From: Aquipseudomonas guryensis
Lineage (GTDB): Bacteria > Pseudomonadota > Gammaproteobacteria > Pseudomonadales > Pseudomonadaceae
Direction: 5' to 3'
DNA length: 64,000 nt
Assembly (NCBI RefSeq): GCF_014164785.1
Contig: NZ_JACJFN010000001.1
Span: forward strand, 1,302,001-1,366,000
Positions 35,901 through 43,327 of this stretch are shown here, piece after piece. The notes below the pieces were generated by a model. The model was not told where the DNA came from, did not search any database, and saw only the letters and a list, made by a program, of their open reading frames with translations. Position 1 is the stretch's first letter. Every line of letters begins with the position of its first letter. The position numbers were made by a program, and so were the translations under genes.

Positions 35901-37611
35901 GCGGGTGCGCGACCAGTTGCGCCGCCTCGATATCGAAACCCAGGCACAGATCCTCAGCCGCTACCAGGCCGAGGCTGAGCGTGCCGGCTACGAAGATTTC
36001 GACCCGCTGGAAATGGACCGCCACTCGCAGCTGCAGCAGCTGTCGCGGGCGCTGTTCGAGTCGGCCTCCGACTTGCTTGACCTGAAGGAAACCCTGGCCA
36101 CGCGTAACCGCGATGCCGAGACCCTGCTGCTGCAGCAGGCGCGGGTCAACACCGAACTGCAGGAAGGCCTGATGCGCACCCGCATGGTGCCGTTCGACCG
36201 CCTGGTGCCGCGCCTGCGCCGCATCGTCCGCCAGGTGGCGTCCGAACTGGGCAAGCAGGTCGAATTCCATGTCGGCAACGCCGAAGGCGAGATGGACCGT
36301 ACCGTTCTGGAACGCATCGTCGCGCCGCTGGAACACATGCTGCGCAACGCCGTCGACCACGGTATCGAGCCGGCCGACAAGCGTCGTGCCAATGGCAAGC
36401 CGGAGGTCGGCAACATTCGTCTGAGCCTGGGCCGCGAGGGTGGCGACATCCTCCTGACCCTGGCCGACGACGGTGGTGGCATCCGCCTCGAAGCGGTACG
36501 CCGCAAGGCCATCGAACGCGGCCTGATGGACGCCGACTCCGACCTCAGCGACCACGAGATCCTGCAGTTCATCCTCGAGGCCGGTTTCTCCACGGCCGAG
36601 AAGGTCACGCAGATTTCCGGGCGTGGCGTCGGCATGGACGTGGTGCACTCCGAGGTCAAGCAGCTCGGCGGCTCGATGAGCATCGAGTCGACCGTGGGCG
36701 AGGGCACCCGGTTCCTGATCCGCCTGCCGTTCACCGTGTCGGTCAACCGCGCGCTGATGGTGCTCTCCGGCGAAGACCTGTACGCCATCCCGCTGAACAC
36801 CATCGAAGGTATCGTGCGCGTCTCGCCGTACGAGCTGGAGGCCTACTACGCGCCGGATGCGCCGCGCTTCGAGTACGCCGGTCAGGCCTACGAACTGAAG
36901 TACCTCGGCGACCTGCTGAACAACGGCCAGCAGCCCAAGCTGATCGGCCAGAGCCTGCCGCTGCCGGTGATCCTGGTGCGCTCCAGCGAACACGCCGTGG
37001 CGGTGCAGGTTGACAGCCTGGCCGGCTCGCGCGAAATCGTGGTGAAGAGCCTCGGCGTGCAGTTCGCCGCGGTGCACGGCATCTCCGGTGCGACCATCCT
37101 CGGTGACGGCCGCGTGGTGGTGATTCTCGACCTGCTGGCGACCATCCGCGTGCGTCATGCGCACTTGCTCGGTCAGCTGCAGCAACCGCGTCTGGCCAGC
37201 CATGTGCCGCAGACCGCCGCGGAAATCGAAGCCGAACGGCCGACCCTGGTCATGGTGGTCGACGACTCGGTCACCGTGCGCAAGGTCACCAGCCGCCTGC
37301 TCGAACGTAACGGCATGAACGTACTGACGGCCAAGGACGGCGTTGACGCCATCGCCCAGCTGCAGGAACACAAGCCGGAAATCATGCTGCTGGACATCGA
37401 AATGCCGCGCATGGACGGTTTCGAAGTCGCCACCCTGGTGCGCCACGACGAACGCCTCAAGGACCTGCCGATCATCATGATCACCTCGCGTACCGGTGAA
37501 AAACACCGTGAGCGGGCCATGGCGATTGGTGTCAACGAATACCTGGGCAAGCCGTACCAGGAATCCGATCTGCTCGAAAACATCCAGAAGTTGGTCAAGC
37601 GCCATGAGTGA
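29908..37611 (+). CDS. chpA: ChpA, multi-phosphotransfer hybrid histidine kinase of twitching chemotaxis
   Basis: 2567-residue CheA-like kinase. I place eight phosphotransfer modules. Six have His: H49 (YVHQVHGTL), H835, H1007, H1344, H1677 and H1823 (each HTLKGS or HTLKGG). In two, Thr takes the His position: T476 (LLTQVRGGLAM) and T1149 (ELTTLGRGAEM). Acidic Ala/Glu/Pro linkers, one with a (GAAGCC)6 repeat, separate them. The kinase core follows: dimerisation helices, N-box HMLRNAVDHG (H2143-G2152), DDGGGI, GRGVGMDVV; then a CheW-like domain (NRALMVLSGEDLYAIPL) and a C-terminal receiver with D2496 (LLDIEMPRMDG). The start at 29908 (MGDRHDYVALEW) has GGAG 6 bases upstream; an ATG at 29893 is less likely. 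Confidence 0.97.
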   Translation: MGDRHDYVALEWVKGEIAETLKQARQALEAFVENPQDPTRMRFCLTYVHQVHGTLQMVEFYGAALLAEEMEQLAQALMEGRVSNQGEALEVLMQAILQLPVYLERIQSARRDLPMVVLPLLNDLRAARGEKLLSETSLFSPDLSGRQPALSHDSLDKLRTAELPVLLRKLRQMLQMALVGVIRNQDLATNLGYMARVFARLESLCKDAPLGPLWQIASGMVEGLANGSVANGASVRTLLRQVDKELKRLLEQGADGINQAAPDDLAKNLLFYVAKAPAQSPRIRALKDQYRLDDALPDSEVVDEERARLAGPDRDAMRSVVAALCEELVRVKDSLDLFVRSDRKQVAELDGLLAPLKQIADTLAVLGFGQPRKVIVDQLDVVHGLSVGQREPSDAVLMDVAGALLYVEATLAGMVGPSDDRQGEQSHLPTTDVAQIHQLVIKEARTGLEQAKDAIIEFIASQWNHEHLARVPELLTQVRGGLAMIPLTRAAALLQACNRYIQEQLLARKAVPNWQNLDTLADAITSVEYYLERLAEDHATQGDLILDVAEESLDSLGYPLKEKPSILDRVEPVAETFAPLADPLHDIDVLSAEEPQAVVAPEPVLQLAEVESLDLEPLSDAASFNLDELSSEFAALEQPASDTELLVTDDNWSLGEADSADLGAGIDLSLDAPLELTEPDVLAELPSLELAELQPEASEPVAADSDLQLEELNLDEIGDEPLSWDTAEIAELDLPEVELSNEPFAVEVPAPLVDKPMSMADVMAAPVQAINPPAQDVPPSLLPPPADEEPVDEELLEVFVEEVGEVLETIGEYLPQWCADTTDKDALTEIRRAFHTLKGSGRMVRALVIGELGWSIENLLNRVLDRSIEANAPVQQVVKDVVALMPALVEEFAAHAQRQRDDVDLLAATAHALARGQQPPPSGPGSAPSVESELPAVEVVESEVEPDPVVPPIQTALVELDEALDPQLLDIFRNEAETHLDALVGFLADCAQELPQPVTDDLQRALHTLKGSAYMAGILPIAEIATPLEKLAKEFKANLIPMDLAEAELLHRAEQLFRAGLEQLESHPLAPIPGAAELLADVHKLHQERLDTADQARHDEQGETRDPQLISIFLAEGMDILLDAEDLLRKWREHPSEQQELSALLEELTTLGRGAEMAELPQIDELCQALLALYQAAQEGRLAISERFFSEAEAAHEVLIGMMDQVAAGLQVSTQPERVEALQALLAEYIDPAALALLEPEAAASLEITELESTELDTPLIDEVAPVVDSAELEPPVAFSEPAPLFDEPVPVSSGMPEDIDEEMVEIFLEEAVDILESAGQALDRWLGEPDNSLALSSLQRDLHTLKGGARMAEIRAIGDLAHELESLYEGLVDRRFSYSPYLASLLQQSHDRLAVLLEQLQGNRPLADSTALIEAIRSFRQGGVAPSLSAAAVAVQPDFEAEAEAEAEAEALPELQVEEQAVELSQVDSPQVSKLAESAEMDLAELADVQFTAPQLDDSSAPANDEWVNTAVETAPFVVEEPHLEDLPNLSNSEWSLEGALPELGSEPLPAESAPVEDLAATELPVDAWAPDDSAMLSEPSASEEILDLPADVEVAPVDDWAMAELPAFESTELPVEPPAVVAPPSVVEDERDPELVEIFLEEGFDIIESAGGALQRWMEDVDNTLEVEALQRDLHTLKGGARMAEIREIGDLAHELEFLYEGVGDGRLRAGTDLFGLLQACHDRLAEMLEAVRDHRAVPDGEALIATIKQFRANPAEQLNIPSSVHLQPVVEEDSAAEAEILDIFLEEGDDLLEAMEAALGRWESNREDGSAIDELLRILHTLKGGARLAGQKVLGDLSHDLEQHLTEAQKQGAPWPESLFLDVQSGFEGLQAALDQLRKRLDDSQTAEVPAAPLTAPEPSTLAPTPVALSTPLVAASSKPQAQQQVKVLPFVERAAEAAARVAAQRAPQELVKVPAELLEGLVNLAGETSIFRGRVEQQVSDFGFTLGEMEATIERVRDQLRRLDIETQAQILSRYQAEAERAGYEDFDPLEMDRHSQLQQLSRALFESASDLLDLKETLATRNRDAETLLLQQARVNTELQEGLMRTRMVPFDRLVPRLRRIVRQVASELGKQVEFHVGNAEGEMDRTVLERIVAPLEHMLRNAVDHGIEPADKRRANGKPEVGNIRLSLGREGGDILLTLADDGGGIRLEAVRRKAIERGLMDADSDLSDHEILQFILEAGFSTAEKVTQISGRGVGMDVVHSEVKQLGGSMSIESTVGEGTRFLIRLPFTVSVNRALMVLSGEDLYAIPLNTIEGIVRVSPYELEAYYAPDAPRFEYAGQAYELKYLGDLLNNGQQPKLIGQSLPLPVILVRSSEHAVAVQVDSLAGSREIVVKSLGVQFAAVHGISGATILGDGRVVVILDLLATIRVRHAHLLGQLQQPRLASHVPQTAAEIEAERPTLVMVVDDSVTVRKVTSRLLERNGMNVLTAKDGVDAIAQLQEHKPEIMLLDIEMPRMDGFEVATLVRHDERLKDLPIIMITSRTGEKHRERAMAIGVNEYLGKPYQESDLLENIQKLVKRHE
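34228..34263 (+). repeat. (GAAGCC)6 hexanucleotide microsatellite inside chpA
   Basis: Six perfect GAAGCC units encode six Glu-Ala dipeptides in a linker between two phosphotransfer domains of ChpA. Unit changes are in frame, so copy-number slippage would alter only linker length. Confidence 0.9.
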
Positions 37612-38626
37612 GACTCGCACAGCTGCAAGGATTGCCGTGATTGCCGATACCTCGCTGCAGCGCCATGTGCTGCAGCAGGCGTTGTCCGGCAATGGATACC
37701 ACGTGGTGCTCAACAGCGACCCGGCCCGTCTGGACGAGGAGGCCCTGGCGGCTTGCGAGCCGGACCTTTGGCTGGTCGACCTGGCGCAGTCGGAGGACTC
37801 GCCGCTGGTCGATAACCTGCTCGAGCGCTCCAATGCGCCGGTGCTGTTTGGCGAAGGGCATGCCCCTGAGCGTCATTCGGAGAACTACCCGCGCTGGGAG
37901 CGCAGCCTGTTCGGCAAGCTCAAGCGCCTGGTCGGTGACCCAGCTCAGGCTATTGGCCCGGGCCTCGAAGCCCTGCTTGCTGAGGCGCAGCGTCCCGGTC
38001 GCCTGGAGCTGCCCGCCGCCCTGGCCGATACCCCGCTGGTGGCCGGTGAACCGGCCCGCCAGGTCTGGTTGCTGGCGGCCTCGCTGGGTGGTCCCGAAGC
38101 GGTCAAGGCCTTCCTCGACGCCTTGCCCGGCGGCTTGCCGATCGGCTTCGTCTATGCCCAGCACATCGGTGCCAGTTTCGAAACCGCGCTGCCGCAGGCC
38201 GTTGGCCGCCACAGCCAGTGGCACGTCAATCCGGTACGCCACGGCGACCCGATCCGCTGCGGCGAGGTGGTCGTGGCGCCGGTATCCCACGAGCTGGGCT
38301 TTGCCGACAACGGCGCCATGCAGGTCACTGACCGCGCCTGGCCGGAACCCTACAGCCCCTCCATCGACCAGATGATGCTCAACCTGGCCCAGCACTTCGC
38401 CGGTAACTGCGGCGTGATCGCCTTCAGCGGCATGGGTAGCGACGGCAGTGCCGCCGCGGCCTATGTCCGCCGCCAGGGTGGTGCAATCTGGACCCAGCGC
38501 GCCGACAGCTGTGCCTGCCCGAGCATGCCAGACAGCCTGCGCGAGGGTGGCTACAGCGTACACAGCGGCGATCCGCGCGAGCTGGCCGAAGCGCTGGTGA
38601 ACCACCTGGCCAAACAGTGCGCCTGA
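37604..38626 (+). CDS. chpB: ChpB, CheB-type receptor methylesterase with degenerate receiver
   Basis: 340-residue protein. The C-terminal CheB methylesterase domain has the catalytic triad visible as S160 (LLAASLGGPEAV), H187 (YAQHIGA) and D280 (SGMGSDGS). The N-terminal ~110 residues resemble a receiver fold (RIAVIADTSLQRHVLQQAL, LWLVDLAQSED with D59) but lack the usual double-acid DD pocket, reading AD. Its ATG lies inside the chpA 3' end (8-base overlap, ATGAGTGA), so it is translationally coupled. It removes methyl groups from PilJ opposite to PilK. Confidence 0.95.
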   Translation: MSETRTAARIAVIADTSLQRHVLQQALSGNGYHVVLNSDPARLDEEALAACEPDLWLVDLAQSEDSPLVDNLLERSNAPVLFGEGHAPERHSENYPRWERSLFGKLKRLVGDPAQAIGPGLEALLAEAQRPGRLELPAALADTPLVAGEPARQVWLLAASLGGPEAVKAFLDALPGGLPIGFVYAQHIGASFETALPQAVGRHSQWHVNPVRHGDPIRCGEVVVAPVSHELGFADNGAMQVTDRAWPEPYSPSIDQMMLNLAQHFAGNCGVIAFSGMGSDGSAAAAYVRRQGGAIWTQRADSCACPSMPDSLREGGYSVHSGDPRELAEALVNHLAKQCA

Positions 38627-38656
38627 CGCATGCTGCGCCTTTGTAAGGATTGATCG

Positions 38657-39127
38657 ATGAGCCAAGCCGTTACTACCGCCAATAGCACCAGCAACCTAAC
38701 CGCCCTGCTGGTGCCCCTGGCCGATCGCACCCTGATGCTGCCCAACGTGGCGCTGGCGGAGCTGATTCCCTACCGGGCGCCGCAGATCACGCCGGGCCTG
38801 CCGGCTTGGTTCCTCGGTCAGATCGCCTGGCGCGACCTGCAATTGCCACTGCTGTCGTTCGAGGCCGCCTCCAATGGCCAACCGCAGATCGGCCCCGGTG
38901 TGCGGGTGGCAGTGCTCAACGCCCTTGGTGGGCGTGATCAGGTCAAGTTCATCGCCCTGCTGGTGCAGGGGATCCCGCGCTCGCTGAAGGTTGATGGCCA
39001 CCTGGCCCGGGCCAATGAAACGCTGGCGCCGCTGGAGCTGGATGCGGTGCAGCTCGGCGAGGCGGTGGTGAAGATCCCCGACCTGATCGGCCTGGAGCAG
39101 AAGTTGGCAGATGCCGGATTGATCTGA
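38657..39127 (+). CDS. chpC: ChpC, CheW-like adaptor
   Basis: 156-residue second CheW-type adaptor of the Pil-Chp system (TALLVPLADRTLMLPNVALAELIPY, FLGQIAWRDLQLPLLSFE, FIALLVQGIPRSLKVDG). In P. aeruginosa it links additional inputs to ChpA. It starts 30 bp after chpB with AAGGA before the ATG and is followed by a strong terminator. The chpD and chpE genes that follow in P. aeruginosa are absent here. Confidence 0.94.
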   Translation: MSQAVTTANSTSNLTALLVPLADRTLMLPNVALAELIPYRAPQITPGLPAWFLGQIAWRDLQLPLLSFEAASNGQPQIGPGVRVAVLNALGGRDQVKFIALLVQGIPRSLKVDGHLARANETLAPLELDAVQLGEAVVKIPDLIGLEQKLADAGLI

Positions 39128-39142
39128 GCTGTGCCGCTATCG

Positions 39143-39169
39143 AAAAAGCCCGCTTCGGCGGGCTTTTTT
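39143..39169. terminator. Bidirectional terminator ending the pil-chp operon and rsmE
   Basis: AAAAAGCCCGC-TTCG-GCGGGCTTTTTT: 7-bp GC stem closed by a TTCG tetraloop with A5 and T6 flanks, between the convergent chpC and rsmE. Confidence 0.93.
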
Positions 39170-39219
39170 GTGGCGTGGTAGTTGAGGCCGTGCGCCCGGC
39201 GGGGGCCGTGCTATCCGCC

Positions 39220-39939
39220 TTAGAAATCGCCCCACAGCTGCTGCGCCACGCTCAGTGCCACCACCGGCGCGGTCTCGGTACGTAGCACCCGTGGACCGAG
39301 GCGGGCGGCGTGGAAGCCGGCGGCCTTGGCCTGTTCCACTTCGGCGTCGCTGAGGCCGCCTTCCGGGCCGATCAGAAAGGCCAGGGTCGTCGGTTTGGCA
39401 TGGCTGGCCAGTGGTTCGGCGACCGGATGCAGCACCAGCTTGAGGTCGGCGTCGCTCTGTTGCAGCCAGTCGGCGAGGAGCACCGGTGAGTGGATCAGCG
39501 GTACGACCGAGCGGCCACATTGCTCGCAGGCGCTGATTGCCACCTGGCGCCAGTGGGCCAGGCGCTTGTCGGCGCGCTCGTCTTTCAGGCGTACTTCGCA
39601 GCGTTCGGAGACGATCGGGGTGATCACCGCCGCGCCCAGCTCGGTGGCCTTCTGGATCGCCCAGTCCATGCGTTCACCACGTGACAGGCCCTGGCCCAGA
39701 TGCACGCGTAGCGCGGACTCCGGCTGCCCGGCGAACTGTTCGCGCAGCTCGACCCGCACGTTCTTCTTGCCCACTTCGATCAGCTCGCCGAGGTACTCCT
39801 GGCCGCTGCCGTCGAACAGCTGCACGGCATCGCCCACGGCGTGGCGCAAGACGCGACCGATGTAATGCGCCTGGGTTTCCGGCAGCTCGTGCTGGCCGAG
39901 GGAGAGCGGGGCGTCGATAAAGAAGCGGGATAGGCGCAT
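39220..39939 (-). CDS. rsmE: RsmE, 16S rRNA m3U1498 methyltransferase
   Basis: 239-residue SPOUT-class methyltransferase acting on 30S subunits. It has an N-terminal PUA-like domain (MRLSRFFIDAPLSLGQHELP, HYIGRVLRHAVGDAVQLFDG) and a C-terminal knot with FLIGPEGGLSDAEVE and LGPRVLRTETA, the SAM-binding loops. Other motifs: KATELGAAVITPIVSERCEV. It is encoded downstream of bioA on the same strand with a 128-bp gap containing a hairpin. Confidence 0.95.
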   Translation of the reverse strand: MRLSRFFIDAPLSLGQHELPETQAHYIGRVLRHAVGDAVQLFDGSGQEYLGELIEVGKKNVRVELREQFAGQPESALRVHLGQGLSRGERMDWAIQKATELGAAVITPIVSERCEVRLKDERADKRLAHWRQVAISACEQCGRSVVPLIHSPVLLADWLQQSDADLKLVLHPVAEPLASHAKPTTLAFLIGPEGGLSDAEVEQAKAAGFHAARLGPRVLRTETAPVVALSVAQQLWGDF

Positions 39940-40035
39940 GGGCGAGAACCTGGGACAGAGGCGCGAATTTTAGCGGCGCGGTCTGGGTAGGGGTAGAGTG
40001 GACGGCGCTTTATCCGTTCACCCATCTGGCAGCTC

Positions 40036-40061
40036 GGTGGATGAGCTGCGCGTCATCCACC
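40036..40061. terminator. Stem-loop after bioA
   Basis: GGTGGATGA / TCATCCACC perfect 9-bp stem with an 8-base GCTGCGCG loop, 7 bases past the bioA stop on the minus strand. No U-tract. It may be a mobile intergenic repeat of the kind common in pseudomonads. Confidence 0.5.
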
Positions 40062-40067
40062 CCAGGC

Positions 40068-41474
40068 TCAGCCCGGATCGCGGTGGTTGGGGTAGCGGTC
40101 GCTGGCCACGCTGACGCGCGTCGACTGGCGAGTAGCGATATCGATGCCTTCCGTAGCAACCTCGGCCAGGAAGTCGATCTGCTCCGGGGTGATCACATAA
40201 GGCGGCAGGAAGTACACCACGCTGCCGAGCGGGCGCAGCAGGGCGCCGCGGCCGAGGGCGTGCTGGTAGACCTGCATGCCGCGGCGCTCCTGCCAGGGGT
40301 AGGCGGTCTTGCTCGCCTTGTCCTGGACCATCTCGATGGCCAGGGCCATGCCGGTCTGGCGTACTTCGGCCACATGCGGATGCTCGACCAGATGCGCGGT
40401 GGCGCTGGCCATGCGTGCGCTCAATGCCTTGTTGGTCTCGATCACGTTGTCGCTCTCGAAGATATCCAGGGTTGCCAGGGCGGCGGCGCAGGCCAGCGGG
40501 TTGCCGGTGTAGGTATGCGAGTGGAGGAAGGCGCGCAGGGTGGCGTAGTCGTCGTAGAAGGCGGCGTAGACCTTGTCGGTGGTCAGCACCGCGGCCATCG
40601 GCAGGTAGCCGCCGGTCAGCGCCTTGGACAGCACCAGGAAGTCCGGGGTAATGCCGGCCTGCTCGCAGGCGAACATCGTCCCGGTGCGGCCGAAGCCGAC
40701 GGCGATCTCGTCGTGGATCAGGTGCACGCCATAGCGGTCGCAGGCTTCGCGCAGCAGGCTGAGGTAGATCGGGTGATACATGCGCATGCCGCCGGCGCCC
40801 TGGATCAGCGGCTCGACGATCACCGCGGCGACTTCGTGGGCATGCTCGGCCAGGGTCTGCTCCATGGCGGCGAACATGTTGCGCGAGTGTTCTTCCCAGC
40901 CCATGCCCTCGGGGCGCAGGTAGCAGTCCGGGCTCGGCACCTTGATGGTGTCGAGCAGCAGCGCCTTGTAGGTGTCGGTGAACAGCGCCACGTCGCCCAC
41001 CGACATGGCCGCCACGGTTTCGCCGTGGTAGCTGTTGCTCAGGGTGACGAAGCGTTTCTTGCCGGGCTGGCCGCTGTTGAGCCAGTAGTGGTGGCTCATC
41101 TTCAGCGCCACTTCGATGCCGGAGGAGCCGTTGTCGGCGTAGAACACTTTGTTCAGCCCGGCCGGGGTGATCTGCACCAGGCGCTCGGACAGCTCGATCA
41201 CCGGCGCATGGCTGAAACCGGCGAGCATCACGTGTTCGAGGTTATCCAGCTGGTCGCGGATGCGCTGGTTGATCCGCGGGTTGCCGTGGCCGAACACGTT
41301 GACCCACCAGGAGCTGACCGCGTCGAGGTAGCGCTTGCCGTCGAAGTCCTCCAGCCACACGCCATCGCCGCGTTTGATCGGAATCAGCGGCAGGCGCTCG
41401 TGATCCTTCATCTGCGTGCAGGGGTGCCAGAGCACGGCCAGGTCGCGCTGCATCCACTCGGCATTCAGGCTCAT
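40068..41474 (-). CDS. bioA: Adenosylmethionine-8-amino-7-oxononanoate aminotransferase
   Basis: 468-residue class III PLP aminotransferase of biotin synthesis (KAPA to DAPA, using SAM as amino donor). Motifs: LWHPCTQMKDHERLP at the N-terminus (typical of BioA), DAVSSWWVNVFGHGNP, GSSGIEVALKM, YHGETVAAMSVG, LIHDEIAVGFGRTGTMFA and the PLP lysine in LSKALTGGYLP. It is not beside other bio genes in this window. Confidence 0.96.
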   Translation of the reverse strand: MSLNAEWMQRDLAVLWHPCTQMKDHERLPLIPIKRGDGVWLEDFDGKRYLDAVSSWWVNVFGHGNPRINQRIRDQLDNLEHVMLAGFSHAPVIELSERLVQITPAGLNKVFYADNGSSGIEVALKMSHHYWLNSGQPGKKRFVTLSNSYHGETVAAMSVGDVALFTDTYKALLLDTIKVPSPDCYLRPEGMGWEEHSRNMFAAMEQTLAEHAHEVAAVIVEPLIQGAGGMRMYHPIYLSLLREACDRYGVHLIHDEIAVGFGRTGTMFACEQAGITPDFLVLSKALTGGYLPMAAVLTTDKVYAAFYDDYATLRAFLHSHTYTGNPLACAAALATLDIFESDNVIETNKALSARMASATAHLVEHPHVAEVRQTGMALAIEMVQDKASKTAYPWQERRGMQVYQHALGRGALLRPLGSVVYFLPPYVITPEQIDFLAEVATEGIDIATRQSTRVSVASDRYPNHRDPG

Positions 41475-41627
41475 TGCGGGGTCTCCTTCTTCGGGACGGC
41501 AAGCCTAGCAGATGCTGTTTGCGCACTGTTGCTGGAAGTGCAAGCACCCTTCAGCGGATACGTCTGGCCCGCCGCTGGGGCCTGACGTATCCTGCGCGCC
41601 CTCGTTCTGGCCCCAGGGATTTTCCGC

Positions 41628-43106
41628 ATGTCCGCAGTCTGGTTGCGCGCTTCCGCACTCATAGTTTTAGCCGTCTTCAGCAGTCTGGCGCTGGGCAAGG
41701 ACAAGCAGCCCACGGCCATCGTGGTCGGTGGCGGCCTGGCCGGCCTGACCGCCGCCGTTGAGCTGCAGGACAAGGGCTGGCAGGTCACCGTACTGGAGGC
41801 CAAGCCGAGCATCGGCGGGCGCTCCGGCCTGGCCAGCAGCGAGTGGCTGGGCAGCGCCAAGCTGCAGCCGGCGCTGCATGCCTATCTCGAACGCTTCAAG
41901 ATCAAGGCCGTGCCGGCACCGGACTACGTGCGTGCGCCGGGCTACCTGATCAATGGCCATTACCAGTCTGCCGCCGACCTGGCCAAGAGCTCGCCGAGCA
42001 CCGGCGAAGCCCTGGCACGTTTCGACCAGAGCCTGGATGACCTGGCCGCCTCCATCGAAGACCCGCTCAACCCGCTGGCCAGCCACACCCTGAAAAGCCT
42101 GGACGCAATGACCGCCGCGCGCTGGCTGGACAAGCTGGCGCTGCCGCCGACCGCGCGGGCCCTGGTCGACCAACGCATTCGCTCGCGCTACGACGAGCCG
42201 TCGCGGCTGTCGCTGCTCTACCTGGCCCAGCAGGCGCGGGTCTATCGCGGCCTGCCGGATGCCGAGCTGCGCGCCGCGCGTCTGCCCGGCGGTAGCCAGG
42301 TGCTGGCGCTGGCCCTGGCCAAGCAGCTCAAGCAGGTGAAGACCAATGCGCGGGTTTCGGCCATCGTCCAGGAGCAGGGCAAGGTCACCGTCAAGGTCGG
42401 CGCCACCGGTTACAGCGCCGACTACGTGGTGCTCGCCGTGCCGCTGCCGGCGCTCGCCAAGATCAGCCTGACGCCGACGCTGACCGCGCTGCAGCACAAG
42501 GCGCTGAAAGACATCAACTACGGTTGGCGCGACCAGATGCTGCTCAAGTTCAAGAAACCGGTGTGGGGCAAGGCGCGCCTGTCCGGCGAGATCTTCAGCG
42601 ACAAGGGCCTGGGCATGCTGTGGGTCGAGCCGGCGGCGAAAGGCGGGGCCAACCTGCTGATCAACCTGTCCGGTGACAACGCCCGCCTGCTCAATGCCTT
42701 TGGCGACCGGCAGATGGTTGACCAGGTGCTGATTCGCTTCGACGAACACTACCCCGGCGCGCGCGAGCAGTTCAGCGGCTACGAGCTGCGCCGCTACGGC
42801 AAGGACTCACTGATTGGCGGTGCCTACCTGGCTTACGGCCCTGGCGAGATCAGCCAGTACTGGCGCCTGTGGGAACAGCCGCTGGGCCGCGTGCTGTTCG
42901 CTGGCGAGCACAGCGATGCGCTCTATCCGGGCACCCTCGAAGGTGCCCTGCGCAGTGGCCAGCGCGCCGCCAGCCAGGCGGTCGAGCTGCAGGCCGGCAA
43001 GACCATTACCGTGCCAGGGCAGGCCACCAAGCCTGCTGCGCCAAGCACGCCTGCGGCCAAGCAGGACAAGAAGCCCGGCTTCTTTGCACGCCTGTTTGGT
43101 GGGTAA
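41628..43106 (+). CDS. Exported FAD-dependent amine oxidase family protein
   Basis: 492-residue flavoprotein of the flavin monoamine oxidase / phytoene-desaturase-like superfamily. An apparent signal peptide (residues 1-23, LIVLAVFSSLALG) precedes the FAD-binding Rossmann motif AIVVGGGLAGLTAAVELQDKGW and GGRSG. The C-terminal FAD motif is FAGEHSDALYPGTLEGALRSG. It ends in a low-complexity Ala/Pro/Lys tail (PAAPSTPAAKQDKK). The substrate is unknown. An exported flavoprotein would need Tat or post-translocation flavin loading, and I see no twin-arginine motif, so the N-terminal segment may instead be a membrane anchor. Confidence 0.82.
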   Translation: MSAVWLRASALIVLAVFSSLALGKDKQPTAIVVGGGLAGLTAAVELQDKGWQVTVLEAKPSIGGRSGLASSEWLGSAKLQPALHAYLERFKIKAVPAPDYVRAPGYLINGHYQSAADLAKSSPSTGEALARFDQSLDDLAASIEDPLNPLASHTLKSLDAMTAARWLDKLALPPTARALVDQRIRSRYDEPSRLSLLYLAQQARVYRGLPDAELRAARLPGGSQVLALALAKQLKQVKTNARVSAIVQEQGKVTVKVGATGYSADYVVLAVPLPALAKISLTPTLTALQHKALKDINYGWRDQMLLKFKKPVWGKARLSGEIFSDKGLGMLWVEPAAKGGANLLINLSGDNARLLNAFGDRQMVDQVLIRFDEHYPGAREQFSGYELRRYGKDSLIGGAYLAYGPGEISQYWRLWEQPLGRVLFAGEHSDALYPGTLEGALRSGQRAASQAVELQAGKTITVPGQATKPAAPSTPAAKQDKKPGFFARLFGG

Positions 43107-43110
43107 ACGC

Positions 43111-43135
43111 ATAGCCCGGATTGCATCCGGGCTAT
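43111..43135. terminator. Perfect stem-loop after the amine oxidase gene (REP-like)
   Basis: ATAGCCCGGAT-TGC-ATCCGGGCTAT, an 11-bp perfect stem 5 bases after the stop. There is no U-tract. This TAGCCCGGAT...ATCCGGGCTA unit is a frequent intergenic element in pseudomonads and probably stabilises or terminates the message. Confidence 0.6.
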
Positions 43136-43327
43136 GCCGCCTGTCTATGGTGTAGCGCCGTTCAGGCGCTGCCCGCTGAACGTTGCGGCCTCGCGGCGGA
43201 CTAATTCGAGCCTGGCCGCATCCGTATTAACTATCTATTTACTCGATATTTCGAAGCGAAATTTTCCGCTTTAAATCGATGGATTTGCCGCTAGGCTTGC
43301 TCAATCGCTTTTCACGGACGTTTCGCA

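Noticed and set aside
34987..37833. 948-codon minus-strand open frame opposite chpA
   Set aside because: Antisense shadow of a very long high-GC gene. It has no ribosome site, His/Gln/Val-rich composition typical of such shadows, and no recognisable motif.
41628..41700. Twin-arginine export signal on the amine oxidase
   Set aside because: The N-terminus has only isolated Arg/Lys residues and no RR motif, so a Tat claim is not supported.
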